NCBI GenBank assembly: GCA_903868655.1
Contig: CAIPWG010000546.1
Span: 1-5,971, forward strand
Direction: 5' to 3'
From: an uncultured Sphingomonadales bacterium
GTDB taxonomy: Bacteria > Pseudomonadota > Alphaproteobacteria > Sphingomonadales > Sphingomonadaceae
Length of the DNA stretch: 5,971 bases
The translations under genes were made by a program, and so were the position numbers. Below, in pieces: positions 1 through 5,971 of this stretch (position 1 is the stretch's first letter; the number at the start of each line of letters is the position of its first letter). The notes under the pieces were generated by a model that saw only the letters and a program-made list of their open reading frames with translations, made no database searches and had not been told where the DNA came from.

Positions 1-94
1 ATCGTGCGGACGGTTTATGGGCCGCCCCAATGTGGTGCAATGACTAAAGCGCCATGGGGATGATTTCCTTAAAGTTATCGCCTATGGCCGAACC
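1..94. other. Non-coding leader upstream of the EAL-domain gene
   Basis: All three forward frames close here, with TGA at 41-43, TAA at 45-47 and TGA at 61-63, so no gene entering from the left continues into the EAL gene. The stretch holds the 5' untranslated region and probably the promoter of the EAL gene. I cannot pick a convincing -35/-10 pair. TAAAGT at 70-75 is a possible -10 element but has no matching -35. No Shine-Dalgarno-like purine run precedes the start at 95. No reverse-strand gene is recognisable. A nine-codon reading frame (MAEPCPAPP) starts at ATG 84 and ends with TGA at 111-113. Confidence 0.6.
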
Positions 95-1387
95 ATGCCC
101 CGCACCACCATGACCATTGCCCCCAGCGCTGATTTCCTGACCGGGCTGCTGGGTGCCGATGCCGCACGCAGTTGGCTTGACACGGCGAACAGCGCCGAAC
201 GCGCCGAAATCAAGGCCATGTTGATCAGCCTGCCACGCCTGCAGACCGTCAATCTGGCCTATGGCAAACCCGCTGGTGATCAGGTGCTGGTTGATGTGGC
301 GCATCGGATTGGCGATTTTGCCTTGTCCGAAATCGGAGCAAATCCGCTAATTGCGCGGCTCGCCGGTGGGCAATTCCTGCTTGGGTCATGCACGCCGACC
401 GGACGCGATCGCTGGCAATATCTGGCCGAAGCGGTGGGCAGGGTAATTGGCCGAGCTCTGACGGTTGAAGGCGATGCGTTGCATCTGGTGCCGCGGATCG
501 CTCTGCTTGACGCTCGAACCGGTGATAGCGGTGAAACCATCATCGAACGCCTTGCCCAGGCCGCCACAACGTTGGAACGCCTGCCGGGTCGGCGCGTGTT
601 ATGGGGCGATGAGGGGGAAACGGTGCCCGGTGGCAGCATCGCGCTGCTGGAGGCCGATTTGCTGGGCGCCATGCACCGTGACGAGATCACCGTGCTGTTT
701 CAGCCGCAATTCGATTGCCGCACCGGTGCGCTGGCCGGGGCCGAGGCCCTGGCGCGTTGGGAACACCCGCGGTTTGGACGGATCGCCGCCGAAACGCTGT
801 TTGCGGTGGCAGATCGGGGTGATCACGTTGCGCAATTGTCCCATCACATCGCGTTGCGCGCGCTGACGTTGGCGGCGGCATGGCCCAGACCCTTGCGGCT
901 TTCGCTCAATATAACTGCCGAGGATTTTGCGCTGGGCAATGTTGCCGATACGATGCGCGCGCTGCTGCAACGGACCGGTTTTGCGGCAAAACGGTTGACC
1001 TTGGAAATTACCGAACAGTCGCTGATCGGAGATTTCGAGGCTTGTGCGCTTACCTTGCAAAACCTCGCCAACGATGGGGTACAAGTGGCGCTTGATGATT
1101 TTGGTACCGGATTTTCGAATTTCCGGACGCTGAAGGCGCTACCGCTCGATACGCTCAAGCTTGACCGGTCGCTCGTGCGCGACATTGCCCATGATCCGCG
1201 CGACCGCGCCATTGTGGCCGCGATGATCGCCATGGCGCGGGCACTCGACATGAAAGTAATCGCCGAAGGGATCGAAAGCGAGGCGCAACTGCTGTTGTTG
1301 GCAGATCAAGGCTGCGACCTGTTTCAGGGATTCTTGCGCGCGGGTCCGGTTTCGCCCGAAGAATTTGCCAAGTTGGCGGCAGCTTAA
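95..1387 (+). CDS. Degenerate GGDEF / intact EAL cyclic-di-GMP phosphodiesterase (probable)
   Basis: This 430-residue protein probably hydrolyses the second messenger cyclic-di-GMP to linear pGpG in the cytoplasm. The N-terminal part, about residues 25-165, looks like a decayed GGDEF domain: the signature reads AGGQF (90-94) where active cyclases have GG(D/E)EF, so cyclase activity is unlikely. The EAL domain spans about 183-428. All eight metal-binding and catalytic positions known from RocR-type enzymes are present at the expected spacing: E217 (in AEALARW), N272, E304, D334, D335, K355, E391 and Q411. The loop-6 glutamate E307 is also kept. I see no signal peptide, membrane segment, PAS, GAF or receiver domain, so any input must come through the GGDEF remnant or a partner. 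ATG 95 is the first in-frame start after the stop at 41-43. ATG 110 (giving MTIAPSADF) is a plausible alternative, and neither has a Shine-Dalgarno sequence. The gene converges on mfd and shares 4 bases with it. Phosphodiesterase activity is inferred from the residues. Confidence 0.93.
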   Translation: MPRTTMTIAPSADFLTGLLGADAARSWLDTANSAERAEIKAMLISLPRLQTVNLAYGKPAGDQVLVDVAHRIGDFALSEIGANPLIARLAGGQFLLGSCTPTGRDRWQYLAEAVGRVIGRALTVEGDALHLVPRIALLDARTGDSGETIIERLAQAATTLERLPGRRVLWGDEGETVPGGSIALLEADLLGAMHRDEITVLFQPQFDCRTGALAGAEALARWEHPRFGRIAAETLFAVADRGDHVAQLSHHIALRALTLAAAWPRPLRLSLNITAEDFALGNVADTMRALLQRTGFAAKRLTLEITEQSLIGDFEACALTLQNLANDGVQVALDDFGTGFSNFRTLKALPLDTLKLDRSLVRDIAHDPRDRAIVAAMIAMARALDMKVIAEGIESEAQLLLLADQGCDLFQGFLRAGPVSPEEFAKLAAA

Positions 1388-4300
1388 GCCGCTTTCTTCG
1401 CAGCTTTTTTCACAATCGCAGACAGGCCGCGCGTCAATTGTACCAGGCCATTGAGCCGCGCCTCTGCGGTGCCCCAGGCGCGCTGGATCACCAGCTTGTT
1501 GTCTGGCCGCAATTTGGCCACGCCGTTCAGGCGTTCGACATAAGCGATCAGCCCCATTGGATCAGCAAAGGTATCGCCATGAAAACTGACCAGTGCCCCC
1601 TTTGCGCCGACATCAATTTTTGACACCCCGGCCAGGATCGCCTGACGCTTGACCTCGATCAGCCGCAGCAGGTTTTGCGTAGCAGGCGGCAGCGGGCCAA
1701 ACCGGTCAATCATTTCAGCCGCCAGCGATTCCACTGCCTCGGGCCCTTCGGCATCGTTCATCCGGCGATACAGCGCCATGCGCACCGCGAGATCAGGCAC
1801 ATAGTCCTCGGGGATCATGATCGGCGCATCGACGGTGATCGTCGGGTTGAGCGCACCGCGTTCACGCAACATCGTGAAATCACCAGCCTTCGCGGCCAAA
1901 ATCGCGTCCTCGAGCATCGACTGGTACAGCTCGAAGCCGACTTCCTTGATATGCCCTGATTGTTCGTCACCCAGCAGATTGCCCGCGCCGCGCAGATCGA
2001 GATCGTGGCTGGCCAGCTGAAATCCGGCGCCGAGCGAATCGAGGTCGCCAAGCACTTTCAAACGTTTCTCGGCGATTTCGGACAGCGCCTGATTTTCGGG
2101 ATACGTCAGATAGGCATAGGCGCGCAGCTTGCCACGCCCGACCCGGCCGCGCAGCTGGTACAATTGCGCAAGGCCAAACCGGTCTGCACGGTGGAGGATC
2201 ATGGTGTTCGCGCTGGGGATGTCGATCCCGCTTTCGATAATCGTGGTCGACAGCAACACTTCATATTTGCGGTCGTAAAACGCCGACATGCGGTCTTCGA
2301 CTTCTGTCGGGCTCATTTGGCCATGGGCAGAAACGGCGCGGATTTCGGGCACGTTCAGTCGCAGCCACTCTTCCATGTCGGGCATATCAGCGATGCGCGG
2401 AACGACGATAAAGCTTTGACCGCCGCGCTGGTGTTCGCGCATCAGCGCCTCGCGCATGGTCAGATCATCCCACGCGCTGACATACGTACGCACCGCCAGC
2501 CGGTCGACCGGTGGGGTTTGAATGGTCGACAGTTCGCGCAAGCCCGACATCGCCATCTGCAACGTGCGTGGGATCGGCGTCGCGGTCAGGGTCAACACGT
2601 GCACGTCGGCTTTCAGCTCCTTGAGCTTTTCCTTATGCGTGACGCCAAAGTGCTGTTCTTCGTCAACAATCACCAAGCCAAGGTTGTTGAATTCGATTGA
2701 TTTTGACAGCAGGGCGTGAGTGCCGATGACGATATCCACCGTCCCTTTGGACAATCCGGCGCGCGTCTCGGCTGCTTCTTTGGCCGTAACCAGCCGCGAC
2801 AGGCGACCGATCTGGATCGGGAAACCCGAAAACCGTTCGACGAAACCGGCGTAATGCTGGCGCGCCAGCAAAGTCGTTGGCGCGACCACCGCCACCTGAT
2901 GCCCTGCCATGGCGGCCACGAACGCCGCGCGCAAAGCGACCTCGGTCTTGCCGAACCCCACATCGCCGCAGACCAGCCGGTCCATAGGTTTGCCGGAGCC
3001 CATGTCGGACAAGACATCGTCGATCGCGCGTTCCTGATCGTCGGTTTCGGTCCAGGGGAAACGGTCAACAAACGGCCCGAAACTGGCGGGATCAGGCACG
3101 ATCACATCGGACTGGCGCAAAGCGCGCAGCGCAGCGGTCGCCATCAGTTGCCCGGCCATTTCCAGGATGCGTTCGCGCAACCGTGCCTTGCGACGTTGCC
3201 ATGCTTCGCCACCCAGCCGGTCTAGCGCAACGCCTTCGTTTTCGCTGCCATAGCGGGACAGGACGTCGAGGTTTTCGACTGGAATATACAGCTTGTCGTT
3301 GCCGGCATAGGTCAGCTGCACGCAATCGTGCGGGCTGTCGCCCACGCGGATCGCCTCCAGCCCTTCATAGCGGCCAATGCCGTGCTCCATATGAACGACC
3401 AGATCGCCTGGCGTCAGCGCAGACAGTTCCGCCAAAAACGCGTCGGCATCCTTGCGCTTGCGTTTGCGGCGCACCAGCCGGTCGCCAAGGATATCCTGCT
3501 CGGTCAGCAGTTCGATCGTTTCGCCGGCAAATCCATGATCAAGCGGCAGCACGACAGCCGCAATCCGGCCGGTTGCGGCAAGTCCCAGCGCGTCCTGCCA
3601 GGTTTCGGCCATAACCGGTTGTGCTTTGCCTGCATCCCCGATCAGGCTGCACAACCGCGCGCGCGATCCTTGCGAATAGGCCGCCAGCACCGGCTTCAGC
3701 CCGCGAGTGGCCAGCGCTGCCAGATGCTTGGCCGCAGCCTCGTAAACATTGCCGCTGCCCGCACGTTCGGGCGCGAAATCGTGCGCGCTGGCAAAACCGA
3801 AATCGAGCGTGCGCGCAGATTCGGGTTCGGCAAAGATTGACAGGCGATGCACCGGCCATCCGGCAAGCGCGCGTTCAAATTCGTCGCTGCCCAGATAAAG
3901 CGATTGCGGATCGATCGGACGATATTGCCCGGCGTGCGCGCGCGCAGATTCGACGCGCGATGCGTGATAATCGGCAATATCCGACATCCGGGTTTCGGCC
4001 GCCTTGGCTGCGCCGGAATCGAGCAGCACCAGATCGCCATCGCCCAGATGATCAAACAGCGTGACCAGCCGATCTTCAAACAGTGGCAGCCAGTGTTCCA
4101 TCCCCGCCAGACGCCGCCCATCGCTGATCGCCTGATAAAGCGGATCGCCGGTTGCATTGGCGCCGAACAGTTCGCGATAGCGGCTCCGGAACCGTTTGAT
4201 GCTGCCCTCATCGAGCAGCGCTTCGCTAGCGGGGATCAGCAGGTGGCTCTCGACCGGCTGGATCGATCGTTGCGTATGCGGATCGAACAGCCGCAAGGTT

Positions 4301-4869
4301 TCAAGCTCGTCGCCAAAGAAATCGAGCCGCAGCCCATGTTCCAGGCCGCTGGGGTAGAGATCGAACACGCCGCCACGTACGGCATATTCGCCGGCATCGA
4401 CCACCGTATCTGTGCGCGAATAGCCCAGCCGCTGCAGCAGTGCGATCAGGCTGTCGCGGTTGATTTCCATGCCCGGTTTCAGCACGCGGGTGGCTTCGCG
4501 GATACGAAACGGTGTCAAGGCACGTTGCAGAACCGCAGCAACAGTGGTGACCAGCAATTGCGGTTCGTCGCGCTTGGTCTGCAAACGGGCCAGCGCGGCC
4601 AGACGCCTGGCACTGACCGACAACGCGGGCGACGCGCGATCGAACGGCAGACAATCCCAGCCCGGAAATTCGACAATATCGAGTTCAGGCGCAAAAAAGG
4701 CGGCTGTATCAACCACCGCACGCATCGCGGCATCGTCGGCGGCGATGAACACCGCGCGACCTTTGGCGGCGCGCGCGAGATCGGCAAGCACCAGCGGCTG
4801 CGCCCCGCGCGCAAGCGATGACAAGGTGAGCGGCGCGGTCGCCGAAAGGATGCGGGAAATATCAGGCAT
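1384..4869 (-). CDS. mfd: Transcription-repair coupling factor Mfd
   Basis: Mfd is an ATP-driven double-stranded DNA translocase. It pushes stalled RNA polymerase off lesions and recruits UvrA to start nucleotide excision repair. The protein is 1161 residues, close to the 1148 of E. coli Mfd, and appears complete. In order: the UvrB-like N-terminal module (about 1-340, with FPGWDCLPFDR at 68-78 and GEYAVRGGVFDLYP at 160-173); a basic linker (RRKRKRK, 467-473); the RNA polymerase interaction domain (VVHMEHGIGRYEGL at 491-504, YIPVENLDVLSRY at 528-540); the relay helix region (564-583); and helicase lobes with Walker A GDVGFGKT (635-642), DEEQ (736-739), TAT (762-764), IIESGIDIPSAN (877-888) and QLRGRVGRG (905-913). 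The TRG translocation motif region lies at about 960-990 and the UvrA-masking C-terminal domain at about 1010-1145. The tail is KKAAKKAA. It starts 19 bases after sdhE with no Shine-Dalgarno sequence, which suggests co-transcription and perhaps translational coupling. Confidence 0.98.
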   Translation of the reverse strand: MPDISRILSATAPLTLSSLARGAQPLVLADLARAAKGRAVFIAADDAAMRAVVDTAAFFAPELDIVEFPGWDCLPFDRASPALSVSARRLAALARLQTKRDEPQLLVTTVAAVLQRALTPFRIREATRVLKPGMEINRDSLIALLQRLGYSRTDTVVDAGEYAVRGGVFDLYPSGLEHGLRLDFFGDELETLRLFDPHTQRSIQPVESHLLIPASEALLDEGSIKRFRSRYRELFGANATGDPLYQAISDGRRLAGMEHWLPLFEDRLVTLFDHLGDGDLVLLDSGAAKAAETRMSDIADYHASRVESARAHAGQYRPIDPQSLYLGSDEFERALAGWPVHRLSIFAEPESARTLDFGFASAHDFAPERAGSGNVYEAAAKHLAALATRGLKPVLAAYSQGSRARLCSLIGDAGKAQPVMAETWQDALGLAATGRIAAVVLPLDHGFAGETIELLTEQDILGDRLVRRKRKRKDADAFLAELSALTPGDLVVHMEHGIGRYEGLEAIRVGDSPHDCVQLTYAGNDKLYIPVENLDVLSRYGSENEGVALDRLGGEAWQRRKARLRERILEMAGQLMATAALRALRQSDVIVPDPASFGPFVDRFPWTETDDQERAIDDVLSDMGSGKPMDRLVCGDVGFGKTEVALRAAFVAAMAGHQVAVVAPTTLLARQHYAGFVERFSGFPIQIGRLSRLVTAKEAAETRAGLSKGTVDIVIGTHALLSKSIEFNNLGLVIVDEEQHFGVTHKEKLKELKADVHVLTLTATPIPRTLQMAMSGLRELSTIQTPPVDRLAVRTYVSAWDDLTMREALMREHQRGGQSFIVVPRIADMPDMEEWLRLNVPEIRAVSAHGQMSPTEVEDRMSAFYDRKYEVLLSTTIIESGIDIPSANTMILHRADRFGLAQLYQLRGRVGRGKLRAYAYLTYPENQALSEIAEKRLKVLGDLDSLGAGFQLASHDLDLRGAGNLLGDEQSGHIKEVGFELYQSMLEDAILAAKAGDFTMLRERGALNPTITVDAPIMIPEDYVPDLAVRMALYRRMNDAEGPEAVESLAAEMIDRFGPLPPATQNLLRLIEVKRQAILAGVSKIDVGAKGALVSFHGDTFADPMGLIAYVERLNGVAKLRPDNKLVIQRAWGTAEARLNGLVQLTRGLSAIVKKAAKKAA
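1386..1410 (+). terminator. Candidate weak intrinsic terminator of the EAL gene, inside the mfd 3' end
   Basis: AAGCCGC (1386-1392) can pair with GCAGCTT (1400-1406) around a 7-base loop, with one C-A mismatch. The stem runs straight into a T run (T1405-T1410, of which about four lie outside the stem). An alternative hairpin, GCGGC (1376-1380) with GCCGC (1388-1392), would compete for the same bases. On the opposite strand this sequence encodes the Lys/Ala-rich C-terminus of Mfd, so the T run may simply reflect lysine codons (AAA AAA). The short stem, mismatch and short T run make this a low-confidence call. Confidence 0.28.
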
Positions 4870-4888
4870 GGTGCAGGATCAACAACGC

Positions 4889-5155
4889 TTAGCGCGGAAT
4901 GTCCACGTAATCGAGCCGCACCATCGCATCCATCATGGGCCCGACATATTCTGCCGGAATGGACTGCGTACCCAATGCACAGGCCATGATATAGACATCG
5001 TCTTCGTCGACCAGATGTTCGAACAGATCGATTTCGGCATCGGTCCAGCTCGTATGATGCCGGTCGAAGAAACATCCGATCATGTAATCCGCTTCGCGCG
5101 TGCCACGGTGCCATGCGCGGAATTTCAGGCGGCGAAGACGGTCAGTACGATCCAT
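4889..5155 (-). CDS. sdhE: Succinate dehydrogenase flavinylation/assembly factor SdhE
   Basis: This 88-residue protein belongs to the SdhE/Sdh5 (DUF339, formerly YgfY) family. The family promotes covalent attachment of FAD to the flavoprotein subunit SdhA of succinate dehydrogenase, a cytosolic assembly step for respiratory complex II. The family signature RGxxE is present as RGTRE at residues 17-21, followed by the expected helical pattern (DLFEHLVDEDDVYI, 43-56) and a short C-terminus. The length is typical (about 85-95). The ATG at 5155 is preceded by GAGG six bases upstream, supporting this start. It lies 19 bases upstream of mfd on the same strand and is divergent from recG. I recall the recG / sdhE-mfd neighbourhood as common in alphaproteobacteria, which adds support. 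The link to SdhA is family knowledge; no sdh genes are in the window. Confidence 0.93.
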   Translation of the reverse strand: MDRTDRLRRLKFRAWHRGTREADYMIGCFFDRHHTSWTDAEIDLFEHLVDEDDVYIMACALGTQSIPAEYVGPMMDAMVRLDYVDIPR

Positions 5156-5161
5156 GCGCAG

Positions 5162-5165
5162 CCTC
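5162..5165 (-). promoter_or_regulatory. Ribosome binding site of sdhE
   Basis: On the minus strand GAGG sits six bases before the ATG at 5155, which is suitable Shine-Dalgarno spacing. It supports the chosen start, although the match is only four bases. Confidence 0.55.
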
Positions 5166-5170
5166 TAGGG

Positions 5171-5181
5171 CAAACCGTTTG
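5171..5181. repeat. Short perfect inverted repeat, possible operator
   Basis: CAAAC-C-GTTTG is a perfect 5-base inverted repeat around a single central base. It lies between the candidate sdhE -10 element and the sdhE ribosome binding site, near where the sdhE transcript would begin. The one-base centre makes an RNA hairpin of all five pairs impossible, so a dimeric protein site would be the more natural reading. Chance occurrence is also quite possible. Confidence 0.25.
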
Positions 5182-5188
5182 TTGTCGC

Positions 5189-5194
5189 AATATA
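5189..5194 (-). promoter_or_regulatory. Candidate -10 element for sdhE-mfd
   Basis: The minus strand reads TATATT, five of six matches to TATAAT. A transcript starting about seven bases downstream would have a 5' leader of roughly 25-30 bases before the sdhE ATG. No acceptable -35 hexamer is seen at 16-18 bases spacing (nearest GCTGAC at about 15), so this rests on the -10 alone. Confidence 0.3.
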
Positions 5195-5247
5195 GCCACA
5201 AGGGGAAGAGTCAGCGGGAGGAGTGGCCTTCGCTGTGCGGGGCAGTT

Positions 5248-5253
5248 AAGGAG
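5248..5253 (+). promoter_or_regulatory. Ribosome binding site of recG
   Basis: AAGGAG, part of TAAGGAG, lies eight bases before the ATG at 5262. It is the strongest Shine-Dalgarno sequence in the window and fixes the recG start. Confidence 0.85.
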
Positions 5254-5261
5254 CATCGACT

Positions 5262-5971
5262 ATGCGGCCAGACCTGCTCAATCCCCTGTTTGCCGAAACC
5301 ACCGGCCTCAAAGGTGTCGGGCCGGGTCTGGCGCGTCCGCTGGAACGGCTTGGGCTGACGCGCATTCGTGACCTGATTTATCATTTGCCCGAACGATTTG
5401 TGTCGCGGCGCGTGGTAACCCGGCTGGATGAGGCAGCCGTTGGTGAAAACATCGTGATCGCGCTGACCGTACGCGAACACCGCGCCAGCGCAGGGCGCGG
5501 CCCCTATCGCGTGGTCGCCGAAGATGATGCGGGCGACATTCTGGCGCTGACGTATTTCGGTCGAGCGTCCTATACCGCGCGCAAGCTGTTGCCTCCGGGC
5601 GAACGGCTATGGATTGCCGGGCGGCTCGACCAGTTTGGCCAGACCCGCCAGATTGTCCATCCCGATCATGTGGCGCAAGACAGCGGCACGCTGGCTGGCC
5701 AATTGATCGAGCCCGTCTATGCGCTGTCGGAGGGTATGACACAGGCGCGGATCACTGCGCTGGTGGCACAGGCACTGGATCACACGCCCGTCTTGCCCGA
5801 ATGGATCGAACCCGGCTTGATGGCGCGCGAAGGCTGGCCTGGGTGGCGCGAAGCGGTGCAGCGTGCGCACAAAGATGGCGATGCCGCTGCGCGCGACCGG
5901 CTTGCCTACGATGAATTGCTGGCCAATTCACTGGCGCTCATGCTGGTTCGCGCGGCCAATCGTAACCGGCG
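5262..5971 (+). CDS. recG: ATP-dependent DNA helicase RecG, N-terminal part (cut by window end)
   Basis: RecG remodels stalled replication forks and Holliday junctions and unwinds R-loops. The frame is open from ATG 5262 to the window edge: 236 complete codons and two extra bases, about a third of a typical RecG of near 690 residues. Residues 15-46 carry the N-terminal signature: GLKGVGPGLARPLERLGL, then DLIYHLPERF. About 55-140 form the OB-fold wedge domain that engages branched DNA, including ALTYFGRASY (95-104) and QTRQIVHPDHV (127-137). The inter-domain linker follows, with EPVYALSEGMTQARI (150-164), LPEWI (178-182) and RDRLAYDELLANSLAL (211-226). The Walker A and other helicase motifs, and the TRG motif shared with Mfd, should lie beyond the window and cannot be checked. 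The start is supported by AAGGAG at 5248-5253. It is divergent from sdhE-mfd. The second codon onward (RPDLLNPLF) resembles RecG proteins I associate with sphingomonads. Confidence 0.96.
   Translation, partial: MRPDLLNPLFAETTGLKGVGPGLARPLERLGLTRIRDLIYHLPERFVSRRVVTRLDEAAVGENIVIALTVREHRASAGRGPYRVVAEDDAGDILALTYFGRASYTARKLLPPGERLWIAGRLDQFGQTRQIVHPDHVAQDSGTLAGQLIEPVYALSEGMTQARITALVAQALDHTPVLPEWIEPGLMAREGWPGWREAVQRAHKDGDAAARDRLAYDELLANSLALMLVRAANRNR

Larger units (their letters stand above)
5156..5261. promoter_or_regulatory. Divergent intergenic region between sdhE-mfd and recG
   Basis: These 106 bases separate two divergent start codons, so they should hold promoters for both sdhE-mfd (-) and recG (+). 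The most A/T-rich patch, CAATATAG around 5188-5195, could supply a -10 element in either direction: TATATT on the minus strand, TATAGC on the plus strand. No good -35 partner is visible for either. An 11-base inverted repeat lies at 5171-5181, and a GANTC site (GAGTC, the CcrM methylation target in many alphaproteobacteria) at 5208-5212. No alphaproteobacterial LexA box (GTTC-N7-GTTC or its complement) is present, so there is no sign of SOS control. Confidence 0.6.

Noticed and set aside
44..304. Open frame of 86 codons on the minus strand across the EAL gene start
   Set aside because: Mostly antisense to the EAL gene, Gly/Gln-rich, with no domain or upstream signals.
1367..1377. GCCAAGTTGGC inverted repeat as a terminator for mfd
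   Set aside because: The stem is short with almost no loop, and the sequence after it on the mfd strand (AAATTCTTC) is not a convincing U run.
1960..2700. Open frame of 246 codons on the plus strand opposite the mfd helicase region
   Set aside because: Antisense shadow of conserved helicase motifs; no ribosome binding site or recognisable domain.
3847..4821. Long open frame (324 codons) on the plus strand opposite the 5' half of mfd
   Set aside because: It lies wholly antisense to a strongly supported gene, its translation resembles no family I know, and long antisense frames are expected in GC-rich coding DNA.
5156..5261. SOS (LexA) box controlling recG or mfd
   Set aside because: No GTTC-N7-GTTC or GAAC-N7-GAAC pair is present in the intergenic region.
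4460..5371. Open frame of 303 codons on the plus strand spanning the mfd 5' end, sdhE and the recG start
   Set aside because: It would cross three well-supported genes in the wrong frame and overlap the true recG start; its composition looks like out-of-frame translation.
5308..5870. Minus-strand open frames opposite recG (5308-5742 and 5607-5870)
   Set aside because: Recognisable RecG sequence is on the plus strand; the reverse frames are shadows.
1..5971. Mobile element, CRISPR array, tRNA/rRNA, toxin-antitoxin or defence system
   Set aside because: Apart from short non-coding stretches the window is filled by four housekeeping-type genes of consistent composition; no terminal inverted repeats, direct repeat arrays or RNA gene signatures were seen.

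Overview
This looks like ordinary chromosomal DNA from a GC-rich alphaproteobacterium, most likely in or near the Sphingomonadales. The reasons are the gene order mfd-sdhE with a divergent recG, the wording of the RecG N-terminus (it opens MRPDLLNPLF followed by a GVGP motif), and strong G/C bias at third codon positions. The taxon is inferred from protein style and gene order, not from a database search.

Layout: bases 1-94 are a short non-coding leader. Bases 95-1387 (+) encode a compact cytosolic protein with a degenerate GGDEF domain and a complete EAL domain, probably a cyclic-di-GMP phosphodiesterase. Its stop codon shares the palindrome TTAA with the stop codon of the convergent mfd gene. 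Bases 1384-4869 (-) encode a full-length Mfd, the transcription-repair coupling factor. Nineteen bases upstream of mfd on the same strand lies sdhE (4889-5155, -), the small flavinylation factor for succinate dehydrogenase. A 106-base divergent intergenic region (5156-5261) separates sdhE from recG (5262 to the window edge, +). Only the N-terminal wedge part of RecG is present; the window ends before its helicase domains.

How the genes relate: sdhE and mfd are probably one transcription unit driven from the 5156-5261 region, which should also drive recG the other way. Mfd and RecG are related DNA translocases, acting on stalled RNA polymerase and on stalled forks or recombination intermediates respectively. 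SdhE is a metabolic assembly factor lodged between them. The EAL protein appears to be an independent unit that only meets mfd tail to tail.

I found no mobile element, CRISPR array, tRNA, rRNA, toxin-antitoxin pair or phage gene. I see no convincing new biological system. The points that merit a second look are small: the shared stop codons with a possible terminator inside the mfd 3' end, the cyclase-dead GGDEF module, the lack of a Shine-Dalgarno sequence in front of mfd and the EAL gene, and a small inverted repeat in the divergent promoter region.
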